The notes: a model not told the origin generated them from the letters alone. DNA of 64,000 nt from Lactococcus lactis (GCF_029023865.1 NZ_CP118969.1:1612001-1676000); one strand, 5' to 3'. Counted from the stretch's first letter, positions 54,677-63,440 are shown. Made by a program: numbers and translations.

Positions 54677-55009
54677 TTATCGAATTCCCAAAGCAATACG
54701 GGCATAACGACTCATTTTATCAACTGTCCATGCTGGATACCAAACCAAGTTCACCTTGATTTCACCAACTTCTGGCACTTCTTTCAAAGCATCATGAATT
54801 TGTTCAGTCAAAAGGTCCGCCAAAGGGCAACCCATTGTTGTCAATGTCATTTTAATTTCTGTAAATCCGTTATCTTCAAAGCTAATTTCATAAACTAATC
54901 CGAGGTTGATAATATCAATCCCAAGCTCTGGGTCAATGACGTTTTCAAGGGCAGAGAGAATTTTGTCCTTGATTTCATTCACTTGCTCTTCTGTGTATTT
55001 ATCTGCCAT
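54677..55009 (-). CDS. MIP18/DUF59 family protein (SufT/PaaD-like Fe-S assembly factor)
   Basis: 110 aa. Family text: ALENVIDPELGIDIINLGLVYEI (acidic Asp-Pro-Glu loop), then TEIKMTLTTMGCPLADLLTEQI with the conserved Thr-x-x-Gly-Cys-Pro cysteine near residue 66. Such proteins help mature iron-sulfur clusters. Monocistronic with a GGAG site and its own terminator. Neighbours give no further hint. Confidence 0.9.
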   Translation of the reverse strand: MADKYTEEQVNEIKDKILSALENVIDPELGIDIINLGLVYEISFEDNGFTEIKMTLTTMGCPLADLLTEQIHDALKEVPEVGEIKVNLVWYPAWTVDKMSRYARIALGIR

Positions 55010-55139
55010 TTTATCTCCTTAGGCTGTCATAAAAAGCAAAACTTTAAAAGTTGAACGAATGTGCTTTCTAGGACAAATCCAAATTGTCAAATTCTTTTTA
55101 CAGCTTTATTTTACCAAATTTATTTTAAAATTTCTAGAT

Positions 55140-55194
55140 AAAAAATTACTGACAGAAAAAATTTATTCATAAAATTTTCTGTCAGTAATTTATT
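55140..55194 (-). terminator. Terminator of the YhgE/Pip gene built from the CTGTCAGTAA word
   Basis: Arms AAATTACTGACAGAAAA and its complement, about 17 bp, separated by about 18 nt, with a T run. The arms contain the dispersed palindromic word in inverted orientation. Confidence 0.75.
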
Positions 55195-57465
55195 TTATGC
55201 AAAACGCGAGAATTTCTTGAAGAAACTCAACATGAAAGTAAAGAGAGCGATAATAACCACAAATAGAATTGCTTCTGGTAAAATTGCTCCATTCAAACCA
55301 ATGGTTTCACGTAACATTTTTAAACCATAAGTCATTGGTAACCAAGGACTGATGACTTGATATATTTTAGGCGCAAGTTGTAAGGGGTAAGTTCCTGCAC
55401 TCGTCGCCAGTTGTAGAACTAAGACTACAATCATAAGGAATTCACCAATCTTACCTAGAGCCGTTAAGAAGAAAGTATTGATTGCCATGTAAGCGAAGCT
55501 GATTAAAAGTACTGACAACAACATTTCCCACAAATGATTTGGTCTCAATCCAAGAAGAGCAACTGCTCCCCAGACGATGATTCCTTGTAAAAGTGCTACC
55601 AAACCATTTGTACCAATTTTCGCCAACATAAATTCGCGACCAGATTTCCATTTTTCACCTGAGAAACCAATTCCAATCACAACATTTGTCGCAAGGGCAC
55701 CAATAAAGAGAGCAACATTAATCATGTATGGTGTCATTCCTGCACCATTTTCTGGTACATTGTCATGGTCAGTATGTTTAAGTTTCAACGGTGCAGCTAC
55801 TTTTTTAGCATTTTCATTAGAATTATTAGTTGCTGAGAGAGTATCATCTGCTTTGGTTAACGCTGTTGACAAGTTATTAGCCCCTGTATTTAGCGTGCCC
55901 AAACCACTTGTTAAACTTGAACCTCCATTTGCCAATTGTTGTGAACCAGAGGAAATTTGTTGAGCACCCCCTGCCAATTGATTTGAACCTGAAGTTAAAG
56001 TTGAACCATTCGCTTGTAATTGTGACAATCCAGAAACTAATTGCATTGTCCCGCTTTGTAAATCTTTTGATTTACTTGCTAATTGTTGAGCGCCAGCGTT
56101 TGCTTGATTAACTCCGTCAGCATATTGGGCAAAACCAGGTGTGACTTGATTTGCTAGGGCACTATTTACGTCAGAAAGCCCTGTTGACAATTGTGAAATT
56201 ATGGCATTTGCACCAGGAAGAGCAACATTAGAATTTTGGACAAGTTCTTTGGTTTGATTTTGAATTCCCATCAATTGATTGCCCACATCAGTTAAACTAT
56301 CCGCAACTGAAGTCATACTTGTTTGAATAGGAGATAAAGTTGACTGAGCAGAGTTTAAAATAGCTGCATTTAGTTCGTTTTGTTGGTCAGTTTTCAAACT
56401 ATTATAAGCCTTTGTTTGAGCCATCGCTTTGATTTGATTAGGAACAATATCACTTAATATCGTTTGCGTATCTTCTAAACTTTTTTTCACAGAAGCTAAA
56501 TCATTTTTCACGGAATCTGCTGAACCCGTATCATTAGCACCATTTTGGATAGCATTATTTAAATCAGTCAGGCCATTTTGAAGCTGGCTAATTTGAGCCT
56601 GTTGTTCTGCTGACAAAGCTGTTTTTTGTGTCAATTCTGTTAAACCTGCTGACAGCTCTTTTGATTTATCAGCCAGTGTTTGTGTACCTGCTGCCAATTG
56701 TTGCGTTCCACTGACAAATTGGTCAGCACCAGAAGAAAGTTGTTGTCCCCCATTGGCAGCTTGATTCACTCCTGATACATATTTATTTAAGCCTGAATTC
56801 AAATTATTTGCGCCGTCAGTGAAAGTTAAACTTGATGAAGATAAAGTATTCAAATTACTACTTAATTCTTTTGAACCATTCAATGCTGACGAAGTTCCAT
56901 CAGCCAATTTATTTGAACCGTCAGAAGTTTCTTTCATTCCTGACTTCATATCACCAAGCTTAGCGAAAATTTCTTTGGTGTAAGTCTCTGTGATATTTTT
57001 TGAAACCTCTGATTTCAGCTGATTCATCGCACTTTCGCTCATTTTTGATGAAATATAGTTATGACCACGTGTCGTTTGATAATCTAACTGAACCGTTTTT
57101 GGTTTCTTATTCATTAAGGTTGTTGCATTTTCTGAAAAGTTTTCTGGAAAAGTGATAACCATGTAATAATCACCTTTTTTTATCCCTTTAGAAGCTTTAT
57201 CCTCCGAAACAAAATGATAATCTAAATCCTTTGATTTTTTCATTTCAGCAATGACATCATCACCAAGTTTGAATTTTTTTCCGTTCAATTCAGACGTCTT
57301 GTCCAAATTTACAACCGCTACTGGTAAGTCATTCAATTTACCGTAAGGATCCCACATAGAACCTAAGAAAATATAGTTATAAATTGCTGGTACAAGTGCC
57401 AAAGCGATAATAACAATAATAAAAAATTTGTGCTTTAAAATGGCTTGCCATTCTTTTTTTAACAT
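55195..57465 (-). CDS. YhgE/Pip domain membrane protein (ABC-2-like)
   Basis: 756 aa from ATG at 57465 (GGGGAAAAG upstream). One N-terminal membrane helix (about 12-30), a large external region, then five or six helices from about residue 590. The outer region is a long series of Gly/Ser/Asn heptad-like repeats (DGSNKLADGTSSALNGSKEL, QLSSGADQFVSGTQQLAAGT) that should form a stalk. This is the Pip/YhgE layout; in Lactococcus, Pip family proteins are receptors for c2-type phages, and others are linked to ESX-like secretion. It is divergent from a TetR regulator that probably represses it. Confidence 0.88.
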   Translation of the reverse strand: MLKKEWQAILKHKFFIIVIIALALVPAIYNYIFLGSMWDPYGKLNDLPVAVVNLDKTSELNGKKFKLGDDVIAEMKKSKDLDYHFVSEDKASKGIKKGDYYMVITFPENFSENATTLMNKKPKTVQLDYQTTRGHNYISSKMSESAMNQLKSEVSKNITETYTKEIFAKLGDMKSGMKETSDGSNKLADGTSSALNGSKELSSNLNTLSSSSLTFTDGANNLNSGLNKYVSGVNQAANGGQQLSSGADQFVSGTQQLAAGTQTLADKSKELSAGLTELTQKTALSAEQQAQISQLQNGLTDLNNAIQNGANDTGSADSVKNDLASVKKSLEDTQTILSDIVPNQIKAMAQTKAYNSLKTDQQNELNAAILNSAQSTLSPIQTSMTSVADSLTDVGNQLMGIQNQTKELVQNSNVALPGANAIISQLSTGLSDVNSALANQVTPGFAQYADGVNQANAGAQQLASKSKDLQSGTMQLVSGLSQLQANGSTLTSGSNQLAGGAQQISSGSQQLANGGSSLTSGLGTLNTGANNLSTALTKADDTLSATNNSNENAKKVAAPLKLKHTDHDNVPENGAGMTPYMINVALFIGALATNVVIGIGFSGEKWKSGREFMLAKIGTNGLVALLQGIIVWGAVALLGLRPNHLWEMLLSVLLISFAYMAINTFFLTALGKIGEFLMIVVLVLQLATSAGTYPLQLAPKIYQVISPWLPMTYGLKMLRETIGLNGAILPEAILFVVIIALFTFMLSFFKKFSRFA

Positions 57466-57483
57466 CTTTTCCCCTTTCTTTAT

Positions 57484-57543
57484 GGACAACACGTCCAAAA
57501 ACTGTTACAATACGTATTATAAACTTTTTAGAAAATTTGACAA
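57484..57543 (-). promoter_or_regulatory. Promoter and TetR-type operator of the YhgE/Pip gene
   Basis: Minus-strand -35 TTGTCA (57538-57543), 16-nt spacer, -10 TATAAT (57516-57521), then the inverted repeat GGAC-N5-GTCC (57484-57496) over the early transcribed region. Related half-sites (TGGACA...TGTCTA at about 57563-57585 and GGAC-N4-GTCC around the TetR ribosome site near 57610) suggest one repressor covering both genes. Confidence 0.55.
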
Positions 57544-57630
57544 TTATTATCCATTCAGTTTTGGACATATTTTTAAATTTGTCTAAATGAAGCACTTACA
57601 TTCTAAAAAGGACGGAGGTCCCCCCTTTAA

Positions 57631-58164
57631 ATGTCTAATGACAGCAGAAAAGATCGTACAAAACTTCAATTACGAGATGCCATGATTCAACTTTTAGGCG
57701 AGAAATCTTTTGACCAAATTTCAACGACTGAACTTGTGAAATTAGCTAAAGTTAGTCGTAGTAGTTTTTATACTCATTATCAAGATAAATATGACATGAT
57801 TGAAGCCTATCAACGTCGACTTTTTGAGACTATTCAATATGTCTTTGAAAAAAATAACGGAAATATTCATGCAACAATGCTTGAAACTTTTGAATTTCTA
57901 AAAGGAAATCAAATATATGCCGCTCTTCTTTCGGAAAATGGTAGCAAAGAAATCCACCAGTTTATGTTGCAAAAACTCAAAGAACTTATTCAAAGTTCCT
58001 TTTTCCCTCAGTCTAAACATCTTAAATTAGGAAAATTAGGGGAAATTTATGCGACAACCTACTATGCTAATGCTATTTTTGGAACTACTCAATCATGGAT
58101 TCGTCGAAAACAAAAGGAAACACCTACTCAAATTGCTAATCTATTAGTTGAGCTCATAAATTAA
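57631..58164 (+). CDS. TetR/AcrR family transcriptional regulator
   Basis: 177 aa, one of the few plus-strand genes. N-terminal helix-turn-helix: LRDAMIQLLGEKSFDQISTT then ELVKLAKVSRSSFYTHYQDKYDMI (recognition helix around 35-48). The C-terminal ligand domain is like the TetR-C_33 group found beside YhgE/Pip genes. Divergent from that gene with inverted repeats between them, so it very likely represses both. Ribosome site GGAGG 13 nt before ATG. Confidence 0.9.
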   Translation: MSNDSRKDRTKLQLRDAMIQLLGEKSFDQISTTELVKLAKVSRSSFYTHYQDKYDMIEAYQRRLFETIQYVFEKNNGNIHATMLETFEFLKGNQIYAALLSENGSKEIHQFMLQKLKELIQSSFFPQSKHLKLGKLGEIYATTYYANAIFGTTQSWIRRKQKETPTQIANLLVELIN

Positions 58165-58200
58165 AAAAAACGGTTCTTTTAGAAGAATCGTTTTTTTTAA
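58164..58200. terminator. Bidirectional terminator between the TetR and HU-like genes
   Basis: AAAAAAAACGGTTCTT and AAGAATCGTTTTTTTT arms; A and T runs on both sides serve the plus-strand TetR gene and the converging HU-like gene. Confidence 0.85.
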
Positions 58201-58233
58201 TTCTATTTGGAAAATAATAGCCATTAACAGGTG

Positions 58234-58581
58234 TTAATCATGATGTTGAACTTCCAAAATCATATTGCTCAATGTTTCAATCACCATATCTTCATCAGAT
58301 AGTTCTTGTTTCGTAGCCAATTTTAAAGCTTTTTCAGCTCTAAATACCGGAATATTTTGTTCGCCTACTAAAATTTTTTCTCTTGAATGAACATCATGAC
58401 TGACTCTGGCTGCACGTTTACGAACCTCAAAAGTTCCAAAATTTGAAATATGTACGGGAGTCCCTTCAGAAATATAGTAAGTGATTGCCTCGACAAAGGC
58501 ATTGATTGCCTTTGCTGCATTTACTTTTGAAAGTTCTGTACGGTCTGCTACATAATCAATTAACTCCTGTTTCGACGCCAT
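58234..58581 (-). CDS. HU-like DNA-binding protein with C-terminal extension
   Basis: 115 aa, about 25 longer than standard HU. Core: KQELIDYVADRTELSKVNAA, HISNFGTFEVRKRAARV (strand turn), then an arm in which the usual NPRTGE reads DVHSREKI, and VPVFRAEKALK-type end. The extra C-terminus (QELSDEDMVIETLSNMILEV) is acidic. It probably binds or bends DNA, though the altered arm may change specificity. The main lactococcal HU (hllA) is expected elsewhere. Ribosome site GAGGA 9 nt upstream. Confidence 0.85.
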   Translation of the reverse strand: MASKQELIDYVADRTELSKVNAAKAINAFVEAITYYISEGTPVHISNFGTFEVRKRAARVSHDVHSREKILVGEQNIPVFRAEKALKLATKQELSDEDMVIETLSNMILEVQHHD

Positions 58582-58669
58582 TAACTCATTCCTCTTATTT
58601 TCTACATTCCCCTATCATCCTTTTCTTCACTAACTCTAGTGAATTCTTTTGTCATCATATAAATCTTCA

Positions 58670-58701
58670 TAAAAAATCCTAGCTTACGCCAAGATTTTTT
58701 G
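58670..58701 (-). terminator. Terminator of the universal stress gene
   Basis: AAAAAATCTTGG and CTAGGATTTTTT arms on the minus strand starting just after the stop codon. Confidence 0.75.
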
Positions 58702-58702
58702 G

Positions 58703-59128
58703 TTATTTTACAACCATAACATTGCAAGGCGCATGATTAACAACATAACTTGTCGTCGAACCTACTAGCATCCTGTCTAATAATCCCTTACCATTTGAAC
58801 CGACTACAATCAAATCCAATTCAAATTGCTTTGCAAAATTAATGATTTCTTTCTTTGGATTTCCTGTAAAGGCATGGACTTCAAACTCAACTTCATCATT
58901 AATCAGAACCTCAACTTCAGCAATAATTTCTTTAGATTCTGTTTCTAAATCATCCAAATTAATTGCCAAGGCATACGGAGTTCCCCGAAGTCTTGTTTCG
59001 TCTTTAACATGTAAAACAAATAATGAAGTTTTATTTCTTTTGGCAATGGCGACTGCTTCGTGAATTGCTTCTTTCGATTGGTCAGAGCCATCAACTGCAA
59101 CTAAAATTTTCTTGTATTCATCTCTCAT
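58703..59128 (-). CDS. Universal stress protein, UspA family
   Basis: 141 aa. ILVAVDGSDQSKEAIHEAV at the N-terminus, DLIVVGSNGKGLLDRMLVGSTTSYVVNHAPCNVMVVK (in overlapping pieces) at the end, giving the ATP-binding G-x2-G-x9-G-S/T pattern (GSNGKGLLDRMLVGST). Cytoplasmic nucleotide-binding stress protein; precise role unknown. Single gene with AGGAGG-like site. Confidence 0.92.
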   Translation of the reverse strand: MRDEYKKILVAVDGSDQSKEAIHEAVAIAKRNKTSLFVLHVKDETRLRGTPYALAINLDDLETESKEIIAEVEVLINDEVEFEVHAFTGNPKKEIINFAKQFELDLIVVGSNGKGLLDRMLVGSTTSYVVNHAPCNVMVVK

Positions 59129-59286
59129 TGTAAACGCCTCCTTTACTATATTCTATGATAAAATATTTAAGAAGTCCAACTAAACACTCACTATATTTTT
59201 AGAAGAAACGTTTATTTTTAAGACTTTTTTTCCAATTTTACTTAGAAGTAAAAATATAATTTTATGAAAATATTAAATCACTTTTT

Positions 59287-59362
59287 TTGATATTCTGATT
59301 TCTTTATGCTACAATTTAGTTAGAATTTCGTTATGAACCAATTTGGTTCCCTTTCGTATAAT
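59287..59362 (+). promoter_or_regulatory. Two promoters and a palindrome upstream of the HicB-like gene
   Basis: Distal: TTGATA (59287-59292), 17-nt spacer, TACAAT (59310-59315) with TG extension. Proximal: -10 TATAAT (59357-59362) whose -35 region is covered by a perfect 15-bp inverted repeat GAACCAA-T-TTGGTTC (about 59335-59349), a likely operator. Confidence 0.6.
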
Positions 59363-59385
59363 AAATAAAGAAAGGAGAATGCACT

Positions 59386-59541
59386 ATGACATTCACTAAC
59401 AAAAATAAATTTTTCCAATATACAGTAACTCTAGATACTTCTCATAATATCTTCAGAGCATCACTTGTAAATGATTCAAATATTTATGGTGCTGGAGATA
59501 CTATTGAAGAAGCTGTACAAAACTTAGAACAATTAGTTTAA
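59386..59541 (+). CDS. HicB-like 51-aa protein, solitary
   Basis: Too short for ordinary tracks. ATG at 59386 with AAAGGAGA 7 nt upstream. The product FQYTVTLDTSHNIFRASLVN, then GAGDTIEEAVQNLEQLV, matches the strand-strand-helix core of HicB antitoxins (G-D-T-x-E-E-A). The DNA-binding C-terminal part of HicB is absent and there is no HicA toxin gene next to it. It is followed by a seven-codon ORF with its own ribosome site (59551-59574) and a terminator hairpin. Role unknown; a single-domain HicB relative is the best reading. Confidence 0.65.
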   Translation: MTFTNKNKFFQYTVTLDTSHNIFRASLVNDSNIYGAGDTIEEAVQNLEQLV

Positions 59542-59574
59542 GGAGAAAAAAATGGGCGAGTATCCCAATCGATA

Positions 59575-59612
59575 AAGGCATCTACTTTAATTTTGAGAGT
59601 AGGTGCTTTTGT
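59575..59612 (+). terminator. Terminator after the HicB-like gene
   Basis: GCATCTACT and AGTAGGTGC arms with T-rich sequence following on the plus strand. Confidence 0.75.
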
Positions 59613-59625
59613 TATACTTTAAATA

Positions 59626-59655
59626 AAAAAAGTTGCTCAATGAGCAACTCCCTTT
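59626..59655 (-). terminator. Terminator of pnuC
   Basis: AGTTGCTC-ATT-GAGCAACT palindrome followed by seven T on the minus strand, directly after the stop codon. Confidence 0.85.
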
Positions 59656-60387
59656 TTAGTTTCTCTCAGTTACTACTTCTCCACTTGCCTTCTTGTCATT
59701 CTTCCAAATAGAAAAGAATTTTCCATATAAAGAAGTAACCAAATAGAAAGTAATAGTTAGAAGCATTGCTAAAGAACTTGCAGAATAGCCATCCATAAGT
59801 GCTGTTGCCCATAAAATAATCATGACCACATCAGATAAGAGCCAAAGTGAGTAACTATCCCCATAACCTCTAACAACCAAGATTGAAGCCGCAGCTCCAA
59901 TAATTAAAGTAATAGCATCCCATAAAGGATTGGTGTCTCCAAGTTTTGTATAAATGACTGTAATTGGCCACCAAAGAACCAACATACTGCTGATTGTCAA
60001 AATCCATCCTTTTGTCTTCATGAATTTGACCCCATTTTCAATTCGATGTCCCCAAGTTTTCCAAGTGAAAATCAATGGCAAGTCAATCAGCAAAACAAAA
60101 ACAATTTGATCTAAAACAGAGGCATAGTGACCAGCAGTCCAGTTAATATAGATATAACCAAAAGCACTAATCAGCCCCAAAAGACCATTAATTGGTTTTC
60201 CAATCATCATGTAAACTGTACATGCCGACCCCATTAAGGTAGCAATCAAAGTGATAATTGATAAGACCGTAATTGTTGACGTTAAAAAGAAAGCCAACTG
60301 TACTCCTATGATAAACGAAAGCATGATGCTTCCGGCTGTATTAATTGATTTTAGCTCATCTTTGAGCCATTTGAGATAATTTTTCAT
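59656..60387 (-). CDS. pnuC: PnuC-family nicotinamide riboside/vitamin transporter
   Basis: 243 aa from ATG at 60387; TTG and ATG codons up to four positions earlier are possible, but GGGGATGAG fits best as ribosome site for this ATG. About seven membrane helices and PnuC text: NGLLGLISAFGYIYINWTAGHYA, and DLPLIFTWKTWGHR with the conserved Trp pair. It takes up nicotinamide riboside by facilitated diffusion for NAD synthesis. The promoter has an extended -10 (TGATATAAT) and a direct repeat (GGACGTT, TGACGTT) just downstream that may be an operator. Confidence 0.88.
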   Translation of the reverse strand: MKNYLKWLKDELKSINTAGSIMLSFIIGVQLAFFLTSTITVLSIITLIATLMGSACTVYMMIGKPINGLLGLISAFGYIYINWTAGHYASVLDQIVFVLLIDLPLIFTWKTWGHRIENGVKFMKTKGWILTISSMLVLWWPITVIYTKLGDTNPLWDAITLIIGAAASILVVRGYGDSYSLWLLSDVVMIILWATALMDGYSASSLAMLLTITFYLVTSLYGKFFSIWKNDKKASGEVVTERN

Positions 60388-60554
60388 TCTCATCCCCAAT
60401 CTAAGAACGTCAAAAAACGTCCACTAAAAATTATATCACGAATAAAAAATTGTCAGACGCTTCCAAATATATTCTTTAGTTTTTTTTTGAGACCAATCAT
60501 TATCAATTTTGTTCCATAAAAATTTTATTTATCTCTAATAAAGTTGCATAAATA

Positions 60555-60582
60555 AAAAAGCCGATATTCATCGGCCTTTTCG
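60555..60582 (-). terminator. Terminator of the HdeD gene
   Basis: AGGCCGAT and ATCGGCTT arms with T run on the minus strand, 4 nt after the stop codon. Confidence 0.85.
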
Positions 60583-60585
60583 TTT

Positions 60586-61122
60586 CTATTTATCCCATCT
60601 GTAATAGTGAATCATTTTGATGAACCCAACAATTAAAAATTCGATTCCAAGAAGTAACCACAAAGTTACCCCTCCCCAAAGCGGAGAAAATACTAAAGTA
60701 AAACCAGCAATGATACTAATTACACTTAAGAAAATCCCCCAAAATTTACTATTGAAATTAGTCAAAACTGTAAGAGTTACAATTCCATCTACAATCCAAC
60801 TAATCCCTACAAAAATACCAATAAGGACAAAAAGGGATTCTGCGGCTGCATTCAAATCTGAAAAAACAAAAATTCCTGCAAATAGGTAGATAAATCCCAA
60901 CAAGAGATGAGAAATTCTCCAGAAATTTCCTTTTTCTTCACTTCTTTTGACTAGATTTGCTCCAATATAAATGACACCCATAATTACGAGTGCTACCCCT
61001 ACAAGAGCGGCGACAATAGCTGCTGTTTTTGTAGGTAAGAATAATATCAATAAACCAATAATAATTGAAATTATCCCACTAAATCCGACTCCGCGTCGAA
61101 GTTTTTCAAAATCTGTTAACAT
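60586..61122 (-). CDS. HdeD family (DUF308) membrane protein
   Basis: 178 aa with six membrane helices in three repeated pairs (for example GISIIIGLLILFLPTKTAAIVA, LLGFIYLFAGIFVFSDLNAA), the layout of HdeD, an acid-stress membrane protein in enterobacteria. Function in lactococci is unknown. Single gene with a GGAGG-like site (TTTGGAGGTAAAG). The 225-bp gap upstream holds the terminator of the next operon and no gene. Confidence 0.85.
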   Translation of the reverse strand: MLTDFEKLRRGVGFSGIISIIIGLLILFLPTKTAAIVAALVGVALVIMGVIYIGANLVKRSEEKGNFWRISHLLLGFIYLFAGIFVFSDLNAAAESLFVLIGIFVGISWIVDGIVTLTVLTNFNSKFWGIFLSVISIIAGFTLVFSPLWGGVTLWLLLGIEFLIVGFIKMIHYYRWDK

Positions 61123-61273
61123 AACTTTACCTCCAAAAAATGTTCTTCAATTCTCATTTAATTATAACATAATGAATACAATATTTTATTTATGATGATT
61201 AAAAATTACGCTTAGTTGTCTTTATACAAGTCATTATTTTTATTATTAGTCTTCTTAAAAAAAGTTAATTCAA

Positions 61274-61297
61274 AAAAAGGAGTACTTTAACTCCTCA
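61274..61297 (-). terminator. Terminator of the PgaC/PgaD-like operon
   Basis: AGGAGTTA and GTACTCCT arms with seven T on the minus strand, about 50 nt after the stop. Confidence 0.7.
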
Positions 61298-61347
61298 AAA
61301 ATTTTCAAATGATAAGATATAAAATCAAACTTTTATCGTTAGTAATT

Positions 61348-62677
61348 TCAATTATCTTTTTTATTTGTCACTTTTATCCCTTTACGCTCCGGACTTTTCC
61401 AGGTTCCAGACCCTAAACCTAGAATAGTTTTTACTGCTGGAATAAAAGTCGTTACAATGGTTAATGCATTCATTACCCAGTAAAAAAGCATATAAAGTGG
61501 AGCAAATAATAGATATTTTACTTTTCTTCCACGGTCATCAACTATTAATGAAGCGACTAATTGAAAAGTTCCCGAAATCATTTCAAAGCAAACAAAGAGA
61601 AAGGCCATCGTTAACATGTGATAAATCCGTTCTAAGTTTCCGGTAATGGCAAATTGAAATAAAGACCAGATAAAAATTGCTGACGAAATCCAGAAAAAGA
61701 ATGACCAGATAATGCTGAAACTTTGGTCAATAAACATAATTGTTCGACCAACGTTGTCAAAAGGGTGTAAAAATACTTTTTTAAAATTAGTCAACCAAAC
61801 CTCTGTTCCACCTTTGGCCCACCGTTTCCTTTGACGATAGAGCATTTTCAGAGATTCTGGAACCTCCATAAAGAACATAATACGAGGCGCAAACAATGAT
61901 AACCAACCGTCCATTTGATGATCCCAAGCAATACTAATATCTTCTGTAGCTCTATCTTGTCGAAACAAACCTACATCAATTAAGGCATCTTTTCGATACA
62001 TCGTATTTGCACCACTGTAGGCATAAATACTCCCTAGCACACCAAGTTGAGTCCGTTTAATAATTCCTACAATACTAGAAAATTCAACTGTTTGAGATTT
62101 CGCAATCAATTTTGCACGATTCTGAACATCCATATTAGCTGTTACTGCTGAGATGTTAGTAGAATCTTGTCGAATAAAATAATTGATATAGCGATTTAAA
62201 GAGTCAGGTTCTGGAACAGTATCTGCATCGTTGCTTAAAACTAGTTCTCCTTTTGCAAATCCTAAACCAATATTAAAGGCATGCGCTTTTCCTTTATTTT
62301 TTTTCAATTCTAATCACGCGCAATTTATCATATTTTTCTTGTAATTCTTTTAAAATTTCGGGAGTTCTATCAGTTGAACCATCATCAGTAACTAGAACCT
62401 CATAATTTTCATAATTAATTTTTGTCATTAAATAATTAAGTGTATCTTCAATGACTATTTCTTCATTATGAGCTGGAAGCATTATAGTAACAAAAGGTTC
62501 AACTTCTACTGGAATATCATCCCAATTCTTTTGCTTATATTTGAACAAAAAGCTATAACATAAGACTCCAATAAACCAGGCGAATCCGCCTAAAATTGGG
62601 TAAGTAATTAACACCAGAAATATCAGTGTCAGAATAAAGTCAACAATGCCATTTCCCGTTTGAACAAAACTAATCAT
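61348..62677 (-). pseudogene. Processive GT2 glycosyltransferase (PgaC/IcaA-like), frameshifted
   Basis: One enzyme of about 443 codons split in two frames. ATG 62677 gives membrane helices (about 10-40), MLPAHNEEIV and TDDGSTDRTPEI, then stops after RVIRIEKK. The other frame continues NKGKAHAFNIGLGFAKGELV, SNDADT, ATEDISIAWDH and the processive signature QRKRWAKG, followed by four more membrane helices. The break lies in an eight-A run (T run 62297-62304); seven A would restore the frame. This is the synthase of poly-N-acetylglucosamine or a similar exopolysaccharide. As written, catalytic parts are separated, so it is inactive unless the run slips. Confidence 0.85.
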
Positions 62678-63179
62678 TGTTTTCTCCCTTCTGATAAAGC
62701 TTTTTCACAAAATCTGTTTCCAAATTTTGCTCTTCTTTGACCGAATAAAAACAAACATTATGGCGAAAATCTTTTGTGCCAAATCGTTCATCATAAGCTT
62801 GATTAATTAACTTTCGTCTTACATCGACACGTTCAGCATCGTACTGCTTTTCTTTTTGTAGAAAATGTTTAAAACGATAATTATTCCAAAAAGTTAGGAT
62901 AATATACAAGATAGATAGGAAAATAAAAGATATAAAAAGAAAAATGAAAAGAAATAAAAGTGTAGATTTTTCTTCTCTATAAATTATGATATGATCAAAA
63001 CGTGCTCGATTTGGAAAAACAAAAGGAAAGATAATCCATAAAAATGGAATGATAACACCACACCATCCTAAAAGAGCAATTATAGTTTGAAAAATTTTAC
63101 TCCCATAATGGCCTTTTTCAAAATAAGGGTCATAGACTAAAGATTTCTTTGCTTCTTCTCGACTGATATTTTTTTTCAT
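62670..63179 (-). CDS. PgaD/IcaD-like membrane partner of the GT2 synthase
   Basis: 169 aa. Two membrane helix pairs (about 30-55 and 70-95), cytoplasmic basic C-terminal tail (KHFLQKEKQYDAERVDVRRK). Gene order and topology match the small partner proteins PgaD/IcaD that help the synthase, though sequence identity is not obvious to me. It overlaps the synthase gene by 8 bp. The region upstream (63180-63440) holds an imperfect hairpin near 63290-63325, a GTACT/AGTAC repeat and no gene. Confidence 0.6.
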   Translation of the reverse strand: MKKNISREEAKKSLVYDPYFEKGHYGSKIFQTIIALLGWCGVIIPFLWIIFPFVFPNRARFDHIIIYREEKSTLLFLFIFLFISFIFLSILYIILTFWNNYRFKHFLQKEKQYDAERVDVRRKLINQAYDERFGTKDFRHNVCFYSVKEEQNLETDFVKKLYQKGENND

Positions 63180-63440
63180 TTCAGTCCTTTCTGATCTTTT
63201 TTAATTGCACTGTACTCCATAAAGTACATTTAAACAATTATCGCATTTTTTTTCCTTAAAATCCATCACCAATGTCATTATTTAACTACAAAAAAAGTCG
63301 TCTTGATAAATTACCAAACGGCTCTTATTATTCAACTTCTTCTATTTTAAATTATGAACTACTTCATTAACCTAGCACAGTAGATTCAATAAAACAATAT
63401 CCTTAAATCTTTGAGCATAACCATAAATCTTTCCAAATAA

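Noticed and set aside
55195-57465. Repeats in the YhgE/Pip gene as a possible tandem DNA array
   Set aside because: The repetition is at protein level (Gly/Ser/Asn heptad-like stalk); the DNA copies differ too much for a tandem array.
62294-62310. Programmed ribosomal frameshift in the PgaC-like gene
   Set aside because: The A run could slip, but no stimulatory structure or Shine-Dalgarno-like element was seen, so decay or assembly error is simpler.
63290-63325. Possible extra terminator between rplS and the PgaD-like gene
   Set aside because: The arms are imperfect and rplS already has a strong terminator; it could serve an unseen transcript but cannot be supported.
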